Source: Armatimonadota bacterium
GTDB taxonomy: Bacteria > Armatimonadota > Armatimonadia > Armatimonadales > Armatimonadaceae
NCBI GenBank assembly: GCA_030833025.1
Contig: JAURHZ010000104.1
Coordinates: 1-7,835 of the forward strand
DNA length: 7,835 nucleotides
Reading direction: 5' to 3'
Shown here: in pieces, positions 1 to 6,120 of the stretch
How the letters are laid out: every line of letters starts with the position of its first letter
Position numbering within the stretch: the first letter of the stretch is position 1
The notes under the pieces: model-generated
What the model saw: the letters and a program-made list of their open reading frames with translations, nothing else
Database searches by the model: none
Told to the model about the DNA's origin: nothing
Position numbers and translations under genes: made by a program

Positions 1-1
1 C

Positions 2-241
2 AATGGTGTACTCTCGCAAATTGCAGATTATTTTACGGTCGGTAGTGATACATTTATCATCCGCGCCCTTGGCACAGCAGGTCAACAGTCTGTTGCCATC
101 GAAGCAACCGTCCGTATCACGAACGGAACCCCACAGATAGTGAACCTTGAGCGATTCCCTGCGTCATATTCCGCGCCAGAGTGGTGGCAATGGACGTCAG
201 AGCCAACGGTTACCACGCAAGTGTTAGGACAGACTCCATGA
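2..241 (+). CDS. gspK: GspK-like minor pseudopilin, C-terminal end only (5' end outside window)
   Basis: An open frame enters from the left edge and ends at TGA 239-241, giving the last 79 residues of a protein. The segment reads DYFTVGSDTFIIRALG, followed by a strand-like AIEATVRI and then a Trp-rich tail (PEWWQW). A Ser-Asp-Tyr-Phe-Thr-Val-type stretch followed by a beta strand with a hydrophobic/Arg ending is typical of the C-terminus of GspK, the large minor pseudopilin at the tip of the type II secretion pseudopilus. The stop overlaps the start of the next gene (ATGA, 238-241), and that next gene is GspL-like, which matches the usual K-L order in gsp operons. The call rests on this short tail plus context. 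Another secreted or pilin-like protein of the same operon is possible. The prepilin peptidase site and the body of the protein are not visible. Confidence 0.6.
   Translation, partial: NGVLSQIADYFTVGSDTFIIRALGTAGQQSVAIEATVRITNGTPQIVNLERFPASYSAPEWWQWTSEPTVTTQVLGQTP
226..229 (+). promoter_or_regulatory. Ribosome binding site deciding the gspL-like start
   Basis: AGGA lies 8 nt before ATG 238. The longer reading from GTG 181 would overlap the preceding gene by about 60 bp and has no comparable site, so the ATG at 238 with its ATGA overlap is preferred. Confidence 0.6.
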
Positions 242-1524
242 AGCGCCAACTAAAGCCCGATATTGTTTTCTCCTGGTCCCCCAGTCAAGTGGCTGCGATG
301 GAGCTGTCTTCCGGACAAAAATCTGTGGGTGCCGACTTCGCATCGGTTAGCATCATCACAGCTGGAAAGTCAGCACTCGTTGGGATAGGGCGTGAGCGTA
401 CATTTATCAAGACTGTCCGCCTACCTAAAGTAAGTGGTGATGACCTTCGACAGCTCGTGTTTGTTCAGTGGAAGTCGCTGTTTCCTATCGAGGAAGCGGA
501 TGCGGCATTTTGCGCACATCAAACATCTGATGTCACAGCGGATGGCATCCTCACCGTTGTTGCAGCAGTTCGTACAACAGACTTGATCGAAATTCGGGAG
601 CAGCTTGCCACGAGGGGCATCAAGCAAGTTCATTTCGTCCCGATGGCAGTTTCTGCTGCGGCTGCGCTTGCATCACTCGGCATCACTGATGGCCTTGTGG
701 TCGACGGGAATGGAAGTCAAACCACTTTTGACCTTGTTTCCGGTGGTGAGACGGTGTTGTCCCGCTCTGTCCTACATGCAGAGTCAGCTGAGATTGAAGC
801 AAAGCGGACATTACTTGCAGATGGGCAATCAACGGCACAAGTCTTTGCAACATCAAATGTTGTGTTCAACGGGGCTCAGGTACTATCTGCCGATTTGCTT
901 TCATCGCTAGCGGATGTCACTGGCCATGACCTCATTTCGCGGCAGGAACAAGCCGCTGAGCTTGCTGGGATTTCGAAGAAAAACAATCGCCTTTCGATTT
1001 ACTTCCTAATCGCCGCAGTGTTGTTGCTTGCAGTGGTTCTCACTCAGCGATTTGATGAGGAACAGGTGGTTATTCAAGGCGAGGCTAAGTGGGCTAAGCG
1101 TGTCGCAAAAGCGAGAAGTAACCGCAAGATCGCAGAGCTCGAAAGCAAAAAGCAAACTGACTTTACGAATCTGTTGGACCCAGCGTTTGAGCCTGGCCAG
1201 CGACTTTCAGATGCGCTTGGTTCCATCATAGTGGCCGCTCCTGCCAACATTTGGCTGACCGGTGTCAATATGGATCGTGGTCGCCCCATTCAGATTCGTG
1301 GGACGGCAATGACAAACGAAGCGGTCACGCAGTTTGTAAATGTGCTCGGCGCATCTGACCGCTTCCGTGATGTCCAGCTGGTTAATGCTTCGCTGGCAAA
1401 GATTGAGCAGACAGAAGTGGTGAACTTTACGATGAACGTAACAGCCGTTGCAAATGTTCCTCTCCCTAAGCCGCAAAAAACGAAGAAGTCGGCCGGATCA
1501 TCGAAGGGTTCTGACAAATCATGA
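238..1524 (+). CDS. gspL: GspL-like inner-membrane assembly protein (PilM-PilN fusion architecture)
   Basis: This 428-residue protein has three visible parts. Residues about 8-225 look like an actin-like PilM/GspL cytoplasmic domain, with alternating strands, RLPKVSGDDLRQLVFVQW near 61-78 and a VVDGNGSQTTFDLV segment near 154-167 resembling the second phosphate-loop region of actin-fold proteins. One membrane helix spans about 252-269, followed by a charged, probably coiled-coil stretch at about 272-306. A periplasmic PilN-like ferredoxin fold follows at about 323-405 (ANIWLTGV, IQIRGTA, VTQFVNVL, FRDVQLV). PilM plus PilN in one chain is the architecture of GspL, which recruits the GspE ATPase and binds GspM. 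The C-terminus is a Lys/Ser-rich tail. The gene overlaps both neighbours by 4 nt (ATGA). Family-level assignment is fairly secure. Whether the machine is a secretion system or a pilus is inferred from the GspK-like gene upstream and the GspD-type secretin downstream. Confidence 0.82.
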   Translation: MKRQLKPDIVFSWSPSQVAAMELSSGQKSVGADFASVSIITAGKSALVGIGRERTFIKTVRLPKVSGDDLRQLVFVQWKSLFPIEEADAAFCAHQTSDVTADGILTVVAAVRTTDLIEIREQLATRGIKQVHFVPMAVSAAAALASLGITDGLVVDGNGSQTTFDLVSGGETVLSRSVLHAESAEIEAKRTLLADGQSTAQVFATSNVVFNGAQVLSADLLSSLADVTGHDLISRQEQAAELAGISKKNNRLSIYFLIAAVLLLAVVLTQRFDEEQVVIQGEAKWAKRVAKARSNRKIAELESKKQTDFTNLLDPAFEPGQRLSDALGSIIVAAPANIWLTGVNMDRGRPIQIRGTAMTNEAVTQFVNVLGASDRFRDVQLVNASLAKIEQTEVVNFTMNVTAVANVPLPKPQKTKKSAGSSKGSDKS

Positions 1525-2096
1525 CAAATGGCATGACGCTTAAGACGCCTAATGTGGTGATGGGCATCAGCATCGCTACGATGTTCCTGACAGTAGCCTA
1601 TGCGGCATTTGTACCTGCACGCTCAGCTAAAGGCCTTGCCCGCAGTCGAACAATTTTGCTCGATAGCATCGAGGACGATATCAAGCGTCTCGAAACATCC
1701 AGAGATACCGCAGAAAAGGTGAATAAACTTCGATTGCTAGCTGGGGATGCCGATTCGGTGACATCCGAGTTGATGCGCGTTGCCCTGCTGACCGCAAAGC
1801 AATACCAAGTTGAGCTGACATCGGTGCGCCCACAACGGACATCAAAGCTGGGTATCGTTGATGAGCGTGCTTTTGGCTTACAGATGACGGGGTCATCGCA
1901 AGCGGTAGTGGCAGCAATTCGGAGCTTGGACACACCTAAGTCACGTTTTGTTGTGCGTTCGATTCAGCTGTCTCCACTGGACTCAGCCGGCGTATCAATG
2001 GTTACCGGAAATGTACTCCTTGTTGGGTATCAGGCACCTGATAATGAGAGCAAGAAACCGACCCCATCAGCTACCAAGGAGTCCGGCAAAAAATGA
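1521..2096 (+). CDS. GspM/PilO-like inner-membrane assembly protein
   Basis: This 191-residue bitopic protein has a short cytoplasmic N-terminus, one membrane helix at about 12-30 and a probable coiled coil at about 36-75 (repeated Leu/Ile with many charged residues). A small alpha/beta domain follows at about 85-170, with VELTSVRPQ, FGLQMTGSSQAVVAAIRSLD and FVVRSIQLSPL, matching the ferredoxin-like fold of PilO and GspM. The last 20 residues are polar and low in complexity. In the known families this protein pairs with the PilN/GspL periplasmic domain to form the inner-membrane platform. The start ATG at 1521 overlaps the upstream stop by 4 nt. An AAGGG at 1504-1508 is 12 nt away, which is long, so coupled re-initiation probably matters. 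Sequence similarity in this family is always low, so the call relies on topology, the domain pattern and position between the L-like and C-like genes. Confidence 0.75.
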   Translation: MTNGMTLKTPNVVMGISIATMFLTVAYAAFVPARSAKGLARSRTILLDSIEDDIKRLETSRDTAEKVNKLRLLAGDADSVTSELMRVALLTAKQYQVELTSVRPQRTSKLGIVDERAFGLQMTGSSQAVVAAIRSLDTPKSRFVVRSIQLSPLDSAGVSMVTGNVLLVGYQAPDNESKKPTPSATKESGKK

Positions 2097-2722
2097 AACT
2101 TAAAGTAAGCCGGCCAGTTATCTACATCGGCGTCGCGGCTATTATTGGTGCTGCAGTCTACCTCTACACGGAACCACCAGCCGTTGTAAAGAAAGCAGCG
2201 CTCAAGAAGCCAGTACTAAGACAGACAGTTGGTATTCCTGGAATATTGCCGGAAGACTACGAGCTGAAATTTGCGAGTGTTACGCCAAATGGGCGAGATT
2301 TGTTTCGGCCTCTCGTTTCAAGAACAACAACATCCAGAGGCTCGGAAAATAGTGAAGGCTTTGGCAGTGGTGGCTGGCGCCTGACTGGTATTTCAGTCGT
2401 CAACGGACAGCGACTCGCGACGGTAGAGAGCGCCTCGGGAGATTTGGCATCATTGAGATTGGGGCAGTCCTTCGATGGTCACATTGTCCGAGCGATTGGT
2501 GATTCGGATGTAACGATTGAGTCACAGGATGGAAAGCGTGAAAAGCTGAGGTTTATAGACCCAACGGTGGTCGAACCTGAGCCAATCCGAACAAATCCAG
2601 CTCCAGCACCGTCTGTAACCTCAAGCAATCCGGCGGTTAACCAAACCCCTGCCCCAGCTACCGATTTAGGAAATGCGAATAACAACCAGCGACGACGAAA
2701 TCGCAATCAAGGAAATCAGTGA
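2093..2722 (+). CDS. GspC/PilP-like protein linking the inner-membrane platform to the secretin
   Basis: This 209-residue protein has an N-terminal membrane anchor at about 9-25 and a linker. A GRDLFRPLV motif at about 67-75 resembles the D-P-F-type motif that precedes the domain in PilP/GspC proteins. A compact all-beta HR-like domain lies at about 94-156 (GWRLTGISVVNGQRLATV, LRLGQSFDGHIVRAI, VTIESQDGKRE). In GspC and PilP this domain binds the N0 region of the secretin. The C-terminal 50 residues are Pro/Ala-rich and then Asn/Arg/Gln-rich, ending in a basic RRRNRNQGNQ. There is no visible lipobox, unlike many PilP proteins, so a GspC-like bitopic topology is favoured. The ATG at 2093 overlaps the upstream stop (ATGA), with AAGGAG at 2076-2081 about 11 nt upstream. 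Its position directly before the secretin gene fits this role. Confidence 0.75.
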   Translation: MKLKVSRPVIYIGVAAIIGAAVYLYTEPPAVVKKAALKKPVLRQTVGIPGILPEDYELKFASVTPNGRDLFRPLVSRTTTSRGSENSEGFGSGGWRLTGISVVNGQRLATVESASGDLASLRLGQSFDGHIVRAIGDSDVTIESQDGKREKLRFIDPTVVEPEPIRTNPAPAPSVTSSNPAVNQTPAPATDLGNANNNQRRRNRNQGNQ

Positions 2723-2724
2723 AT

Positions 2725-5388
2725 ATGAAGCACATTAGCCGTTTAGCATCGCTTGTTGCGTTAGGTGTTTTCGTTCCTACCATCGCAAATGCACAGGTTG
2801 ACTACTTTGCCGACATGGGTGCAACTAAGCAGCCATGGGAGAACTTCAAGTTAAATGCCAAGACCACGGTAAAGCTTGATTTCCGCAATGCAAGTGTTGA
2901 TGCAGTTCTTAAGGTCTTCTCGGATGCCAGTGGCGTTGCGATCCTGAAGGATCCTGCTTTAACCGGTGGACTTTCGCTCCAGAGCCCAAAACCACAAACG
3001 CTGAAGGACGCATTTGCGATGCTGAATTCCGCTCTTGGACTACGGAATTTTGAGATCAAGAAGGATGGTAACTTCTTGGTCGTAAAGGCTAAGCCTCAGC
3101 AAAATCGTGGCGGAAACACACGCGGTGGCTTTGGTGGGTTTTCTGGCTTTGGTGGCGCACCTGGGTCAGATGCCGGTGCATCCGGCGGTATGGGTGGCTT
3201 TGATCTCTCAAAGATAGGTGGATCGACCGCTCAGATCAAGACTTACCAGCTGAAGTATTCCAATGCGACTCAGGTGGCACGTATTGTCAATGAGGTCTTC
3301 CAGAATTCTGGTCAGGACCCGCTCGGTGGCATTATGTCGATGCTAGGCGGTATGGGTGGAAACCCGGCGCCAGGAACGACTATCACCATCCCAGGTGGAG
3401 CTGCACCTGCAGCACCCGGGCGCGGTCCGAGTGCAGAACCTGATCCTATTACTGCTGCACCAGATCCGCAGCGTGGTGGCTTTGGTGGGTTTGGCGGAGG
3501 CGGAGGTGGTTTCAATCCATTCCAATTTGGACGTGGCGGTGGCGGTAACACCGGTTTTGGTGGCATGGGTGGATTCGGGGGCTTCGGACGCGGTGGTGGA
3601 AACACGGTTGTCCGTGCATCCGCAGATGACTATTCAAACTCAGTAATCATCAACGCACCGGCGAAAGAACAAGAGCAGGTAGCTAAGCTCATTGATGAAA
3701 TTGATCGTCAGACCGATCAGCCACAGTCCAGCCGTGTGTTCCGTCTCGAGTTCGCAACAGCTACAGACTTGGTGTCCGTTATCCAGAACGTACTCCAGAG
3801 CAATGCCGTCCGTGGTCGTGGTGGCCAGACTTCGGGTAACACCGGTGGCGGCGGTGGTTTTGGGGGCTTTGGAGGTGGATTTGGTGGCTTCGGTGGTGGG
3901 AACAACGCCAGACTCCAAGGCGGCAGTGTCGTTGCAGAAACGAGAACAAACTCGGTAGTTGTAACGACGACCACGGAAAACTTGATGATTGTAGAACGCG
4001 TCATCAAGGAACTCGACAAGGAAATTACAGTCTCCAACAGCACCTTTGTCGTGTCGTTGGACAATGCCCGCGCGGATGCGATTGCCAATCTGATTAACCA
4101 GAGCTTTGGTGGACGAACCACGGGTGGGACAACGAATGCGAGAACAACGGGTGCGCAAGGAAGAACTGGCACTGCAGGCGGTGGCGCAACAGGTGGTGCA
4201 GGTGGCGGAGGTCGCTCTGGACCAAATGCGGATGCTATGGCGCTCACCATGGCCGATCCGGATGCCGAAGCGGGTGAGCTTGCGACCAACGTTTCTGTCC
4301 AACAGGGCGGATTGTTCGGCCTGTTCGGTGGCGGTGGCGGCCAAAACTTTGGACAAGGTGGCAACCGAAACGGAGCATCTGCTTCGGGCGTGCAAACCAC
4401 TGTTGATGAAAATGGCCGCGTTGTGGCTACGCGTAACCTACAGGGACAAGTTACGGCCATTCCCGATGTCAACACAAACAGTGTCATTATCGTGACATCC
4501 CCTGCCAACAAGGCTTTGTTGCAGAGCATTGTTGACCAGTTGGACAAAATTCCACAGCAGGTCATGATTGAAACACTTATCGTTGAAGCAAGCCTCGATG
4601 CGACTGCGAAGCTTGGTGTTGAATGGAATTTCAATCAGAAGTCAGTTCTTGGAGACAGTACAACAAAGGGAACCGGATCGTCATCGTTTGGTGATGCCGC
4701 ACGTACAACGCAACCGCAAGGTATGCGATACACACTGACCGGAACACAGTATGGTGCTTTCTTGCAGGCAGTCCAGACAGATGCGAATTTTGAAGTTCTC
4801 AGCAAACCGCGCATCTTTACATCGAACAACTCAACCGCAGAGATTAACATCAGCCAGTCACTTCCCTATGTTCTGTCACAACAGACAAACATTAATGGAA
4901 ACCTGACGTTTAACTACGCGTTCCTCGATGTCGGAATCATCCTTACGGTAACACCGCGTATTACTCAGAATGGCTACGTCACGATGGATGTGACACAGAC
5001 CGCAAATGACTTTGTTCGCTATACAGAGTTCAATGCGCCTGTTGTCAATCAACGTGAAGCGCAGACAACGGTTTCCGTCAAGGATGGCGAGACAGTCGTT
5101 ATTGGTGGAATCATCAAGAACAGCATTTCGACTACAACGAACAAGTTACCCGTACTTGGTGATATTCCGGTTCTCGGTAATCTGTTCAAGTCTAATGTAC
5201 AAACAAAGAGCAAGACCGAGCTTCTCGTTTTCCTGACGCCTCGCATCATTCGAGACAATGTTGAAGCTGGCAAGCTGCGTGATGACACCATTAAGCAGAT
5301 GGCTCCTGCATCACAGGGTAGGATCAAGAAGGAAATCGACGCTAATAAATCAGTCAAAGGTGTAACGGTAACTCCAGAAAAACCTTAA
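2725..5388 (+). CDS. gspD: GspD-type outer-membrane secretin with Phe-Gly-rich inserts
   Basis: This secretin forms the outer-membrane channel of type II secretion or related pilus systems. Numbered from ATG 2725 it has 887 residues. There is a Sec signal peptide with a likely cut ANA|Q at 23/24, then N0 (about 44-122), N1 (about 170-328), N2 (about 337-432), N3 (about 438-608) and the secretin barrel (about 610-842). The barrel contains VLSKPRIFTSNNSTAEI near 691-707 and the hallmark LPVLGDIPVLGNLF at 808-821. There is no AMIN domain, so it is GspD-like rather than PilQ-like. At 887 residues it is longer than the usual 650-700 because Gly/Phe-Gly inserts interrupt N1, N2 and N3 and extend the N0-N1 linker. 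The C-terminal tail (about 843-887) is polar and could be a pilotin-binding segment, which is unproven. GTG 2719 (two residues longer, GTGA overlap, AAGGA at 2709-2713 only 5 nt away) is an alternative start. ATG 2725 gives 11 nt spacing. Confidence 0.96.
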   Translation: MKHISRLASLVALGVFVPTIANAQVDYFADMGATKQPWENFKLNAKTTVKLDFRNASVDAVLKVFSDASGVAILKDPALTGGLSLQSPKPQTLKDAFAMLNSALGLRNFEIKKDGNFLVVKAKPQQNRGGNTRGGFGGFSGFGGAPGSDAGASGGMGGFDLSKIGGSTAQIKTYQLKYSNATQVARIVNEVFQNSGQDPLGGIMSMLGGMGGNPAPGTTITIPGGAAPAAPGRGPSAEPDPITAAPDPQRGGFGGFGGGGGGFNPFQFGRGGGGNTGFGGMGGFGGFGRGGGNTVVRASADDYSNSVIINAPAKEQEQVAKLIDEIDRQTDQPQSSRVFRLEFATATDLVSVIQNVLQSNAVRGRGGQTSGNTGGGGGFGGFGGGFGGFGGGNNARLQGGSVVAETRTNSVVVTTTTENLMIVERVIKELDKEITVSNSTFVVSLDNARADAIANLINQSFGGRTTGGTTNARTTGAQGRTGTAGGGATGGAGGGGRSGPNADAMALTMADPDAEAGELATNVSVQQGGLFGLFGGGGGQNFGQGGNRNGASASGVQTTVDENGRVVATRNLQGQVTAIPDVNTNSVIIVTSPANKALLQSIVDQLDKIPQQVMIETLIVEASLDATAKLGVEWNFNQKSVLGDSTTKGTGSSSFGDAARTTQPQGMRYTLTGTQYGAFLQAVQTDANFEVLSKPRIFTSNNSTAEINISQSLPYVLSQQTNINGNLTFNYAFLDVGIILTVTPRITQNGYVTMDVTQTANDFVRYTEFNAPVVNQREAQTTVSVKDGETVVIGGIIKNSISTTTNKLPVLGDIPVLGNLFKSNVQTKSKTELLVFLTPRIIRDNVEAGKLRDDTIKQMAPASQGRIKKEIDANKSVKGVTVTPEKP
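3100..3225 (+). repeat. Gly-rich linker between secretin N0 and N1 (insert A)
   Basis: This stretch encodes residues about 126-167 of the secretin. It is dominated by Gly with two Phe-Gly dipeptides (F136, F142) and an RGG-like start. It contains the 18-nt string at 3124-3141 that recurs exactly at 3475-3492. Confidence 0.8.
3307..3603 (+). repeat. Phe-Gly-rich insert in secretin domain N1 (insert B)
   Basis: This is the largest insert, residues about 195-293. A Met/Gly segment is followed by a Pro/Ala-rich piece (about 214-249), then a Gly/Phe tract with six FG dipeptides (F253, F256, F268, F278, F284, F287) and Arg-Gly-Gly units. It splits N1 between the first helix (VARIVNEVFQN) and the strand SNSVIINAP. 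Confidence 0.85.
3811..3906 (+). repeat. Phe-Gly-rich insert in secretin domain N2 (insert C)
   Basis: This encodes residues about 363-394. Four FG dipeptides (F379, F382, F386, F389) sit in nearly pure Gly. It splits N2 between the helix LVSVIQNVLQSN and the strand TNSVVVTTT, the same place as insert B in N1. Confidence 0.85.
4108..4374 (+). repeat. Gly/Thr and Phe-Gly-rich insert in secretin domain N3 (insert D)
   Basis: This encodes residues about 462-550. It has three parts: a Thr/Gly/Ala-rich stretch, an acidic non-Gly core (about 502-523, with ADPDAEAGEL), and a Gly tract with three FG dipeptides (F531, F534, F542). It splits N3 between the helix ANLINQSF and the strand TNSVIIVTS. Confidence 0.82.
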
Positions 5389-5404
5389 CGGCAGGTGAAA
5401 AACG

Positions 5405-5439
5405 AAAAGCGCCCGTGTCGCAACGACATGGGCGCTTTT
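5405..5439. terminator. Bidirectional intrinsic terminator between the secretin operon and smpB
   Basis: There is a 16-bp inverted repeat (5405-5420 with 5424-5439) around a 3-nt CAA loop. It has a GC-rich core (GCGCCC/GGGCGC) and one G-U pair on the + transcript, which becomes an A-C mismatch on the - transcript. It is A-flanked on the left and followed by a T run on the right (5436-5440), so it can serve both convergent transcripts. It lies 17 bp after the secretin stop and 84 bp beyond the smpB stop. The remaining gap up to 5522 shows no other convincing feature. Confidence 0.9.
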
Positions 5440-5522
5440 TAGATTTATTAAGGAACAACTGATATTCGCAATTGTAACGAGTCGAAGATTTAATTGCGCT
5501 CGCGCTCCCGTTTACGAGATGA

Positions 5523-6005
5523 TTAGCCCCGACCGAATACTTCTCGGCGTGCCTCACGGTCTCGATCACGTTCTTTGATGGATTCTCGCTTGTCGTAAAG
5601 CTTTTTGCCGCGGGCAACCGCTAGTTCAAGCTTTGCAAACCCGCGTTCAAAAACGATCGATAACGGTACCAAGGCAAGACCTTTTTGCTGAGTCAATCCC
5701 TGCAAACGATCAATCTGTGCCCGCTTCAACAACAGCTTTCGGCTACGAATGGGTGCCACATTAGCACGATTACCTTCAAGGTGAGGAGAAATATGCATGT
5801 TATGCAGCCACATCTCGCCATTTTCGACCTTTGCATAGGAATCGACCATCGTTGCTTTGCCAGCACGCAAGGATTTGACCTCTGTACCGACAAGAACGAT
5901 ACCTGCAGTCAAAACATCATCAATGTGATATTCATGCCGCGCCCGCCGGTTCTGTGCCACAACGTGGCGGCCACTGTCTTTCCCAACCGCCTTGTTATCT
6001 GACAT
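5523..6005 (-). CDS. smpB: SsrA (tmRNA)-binding protein SmpB
   Basis: This 160-residue protein binds tmRNA and brings it to stalled ribosomes for trans-translation in the cytoplasm. Family signatures in order are NRRARHEYHI (19-28), GIVLVGTEVKSLRAGKA (35-51), LHNMHISPH (67-75), RSRKLLLKRAQI (87-98), QKGLALVPL (107-115) and KLELAVARGKKLYDKRESIKERD (125-147), followed by a basic tail that in SmpB forms a helix in the mRNA channel. The length is normal for the family. ATG 6003-6005 is chosen because a GAGG (6014-6017, read on the - strand) sits 8 nt upstream. A longer reading to 6077 would add 24 residues that do not look like SmpB. It is convergent with the secretin operon and divergent from the permease. 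No tmRNA gene is seen in this window. Confidence 0.97.
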   Translation of the reverse strand: MSDNKAVGKDSGRHVVAQNRRARHEYHIDDVLTAGIVLVGTEVKSLRAGKATMVDSYAKVENGEMWLHNMHISPHLEGNRANVAPIRSRKLLLKRAQIDRLQGLTQQKGLALVPLSIVFERGFAKLELAVARGKKLYDKRESIKERDRDREARREVFGRG

Positions 6006-6013
6006 TTCTTTAG

Positions 6014-6017
6014 CCTC
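6014..6017 (-). promoter_or_regulatory. Ribosome binding site of smpB
   Basis: On the - strand this reads GAGG, 8 nt before the ATG at 6005. It supports the short SmpB start over the in-frame extension that begins at 6077. Confidence 0.55.
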
Positions 6018-6043
6018 AACCTCTCTCCATCCGGTACTCCTAC

Positions 6044-6049
6044 ATATTA
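6044..6049 (-). promoter_or_regulatory. Possible -10 element for smpB
   Basis: On the - strand this reads TAATAT, within the 115-bp divergent intergenic region. It would place a transcript start roughly 30 nt before the smpB ATG. No good -35 hexamer is found at normal spacing (a TTGTCA lies about 22 nt away), so this is only a weak candidate. Confidence 0.2.
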
Positions 6050-6108
6050 CATCGCCAGAATAAGCCCGGTGTGACAACGAGTGGTTCGTACCTGTTAGAG
6101 TTGCCGTG

Positions 6109-6114
6109 TATTAT
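6109..6114 (+). promoter_or_regulatory. Candidate -10 box for a leaderless permease transcript
   Basis: TATTAT matches the TATAAT consensus at 5 of 6 positions and is 6 nt before ATG 6121. A transcript starting at that A would have no leader. No ribosome binding site precedes the ATG, which fits. The possible -35 (TTCGTA at 6085-6090, 18-nt spacer) is poor. Confidence 0.3.
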
Positions 6115-6120
6115 GCGTGC

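Noticed and set aside
3100..3906. Repeated units considered as a CRISPR array or tandem satellite
   Set aside because: The repeats are in-frame Gly/Phe codons inside one gene, with irregular spacing and no unique spacers.
3640..4395. Second - strand open frame (251 codons) opposite the secretin
   Set aside because: It has a low-complexity Thr/Ser/Arg composition with no recognisable motif and arises from the same repeat bias.
3717..4634. Long open frame on the - strand (305 codons) inside the secretin gene
   Set aside because: It is Pro/Thr/Ser-rich because it is the complement of Gly-rich codons, lies fully inside a certain gene, and shows no domain or start signal.
5467..5498. CGCAATT / AATTGCG inverted repeat in the secretin-smpB gap
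   Set aside because: The 7-bp arms with an 18-nt loop are weak and AT-rich. The strong terminator at 5405-5439 already explains the region.
6006..6077. N-terminal extension of SmpB by 24 residues
   Set aside because: The extension does not resemble SmpB, and the ATG at 6005 has a well-placed GAGG and gives the normal family length.
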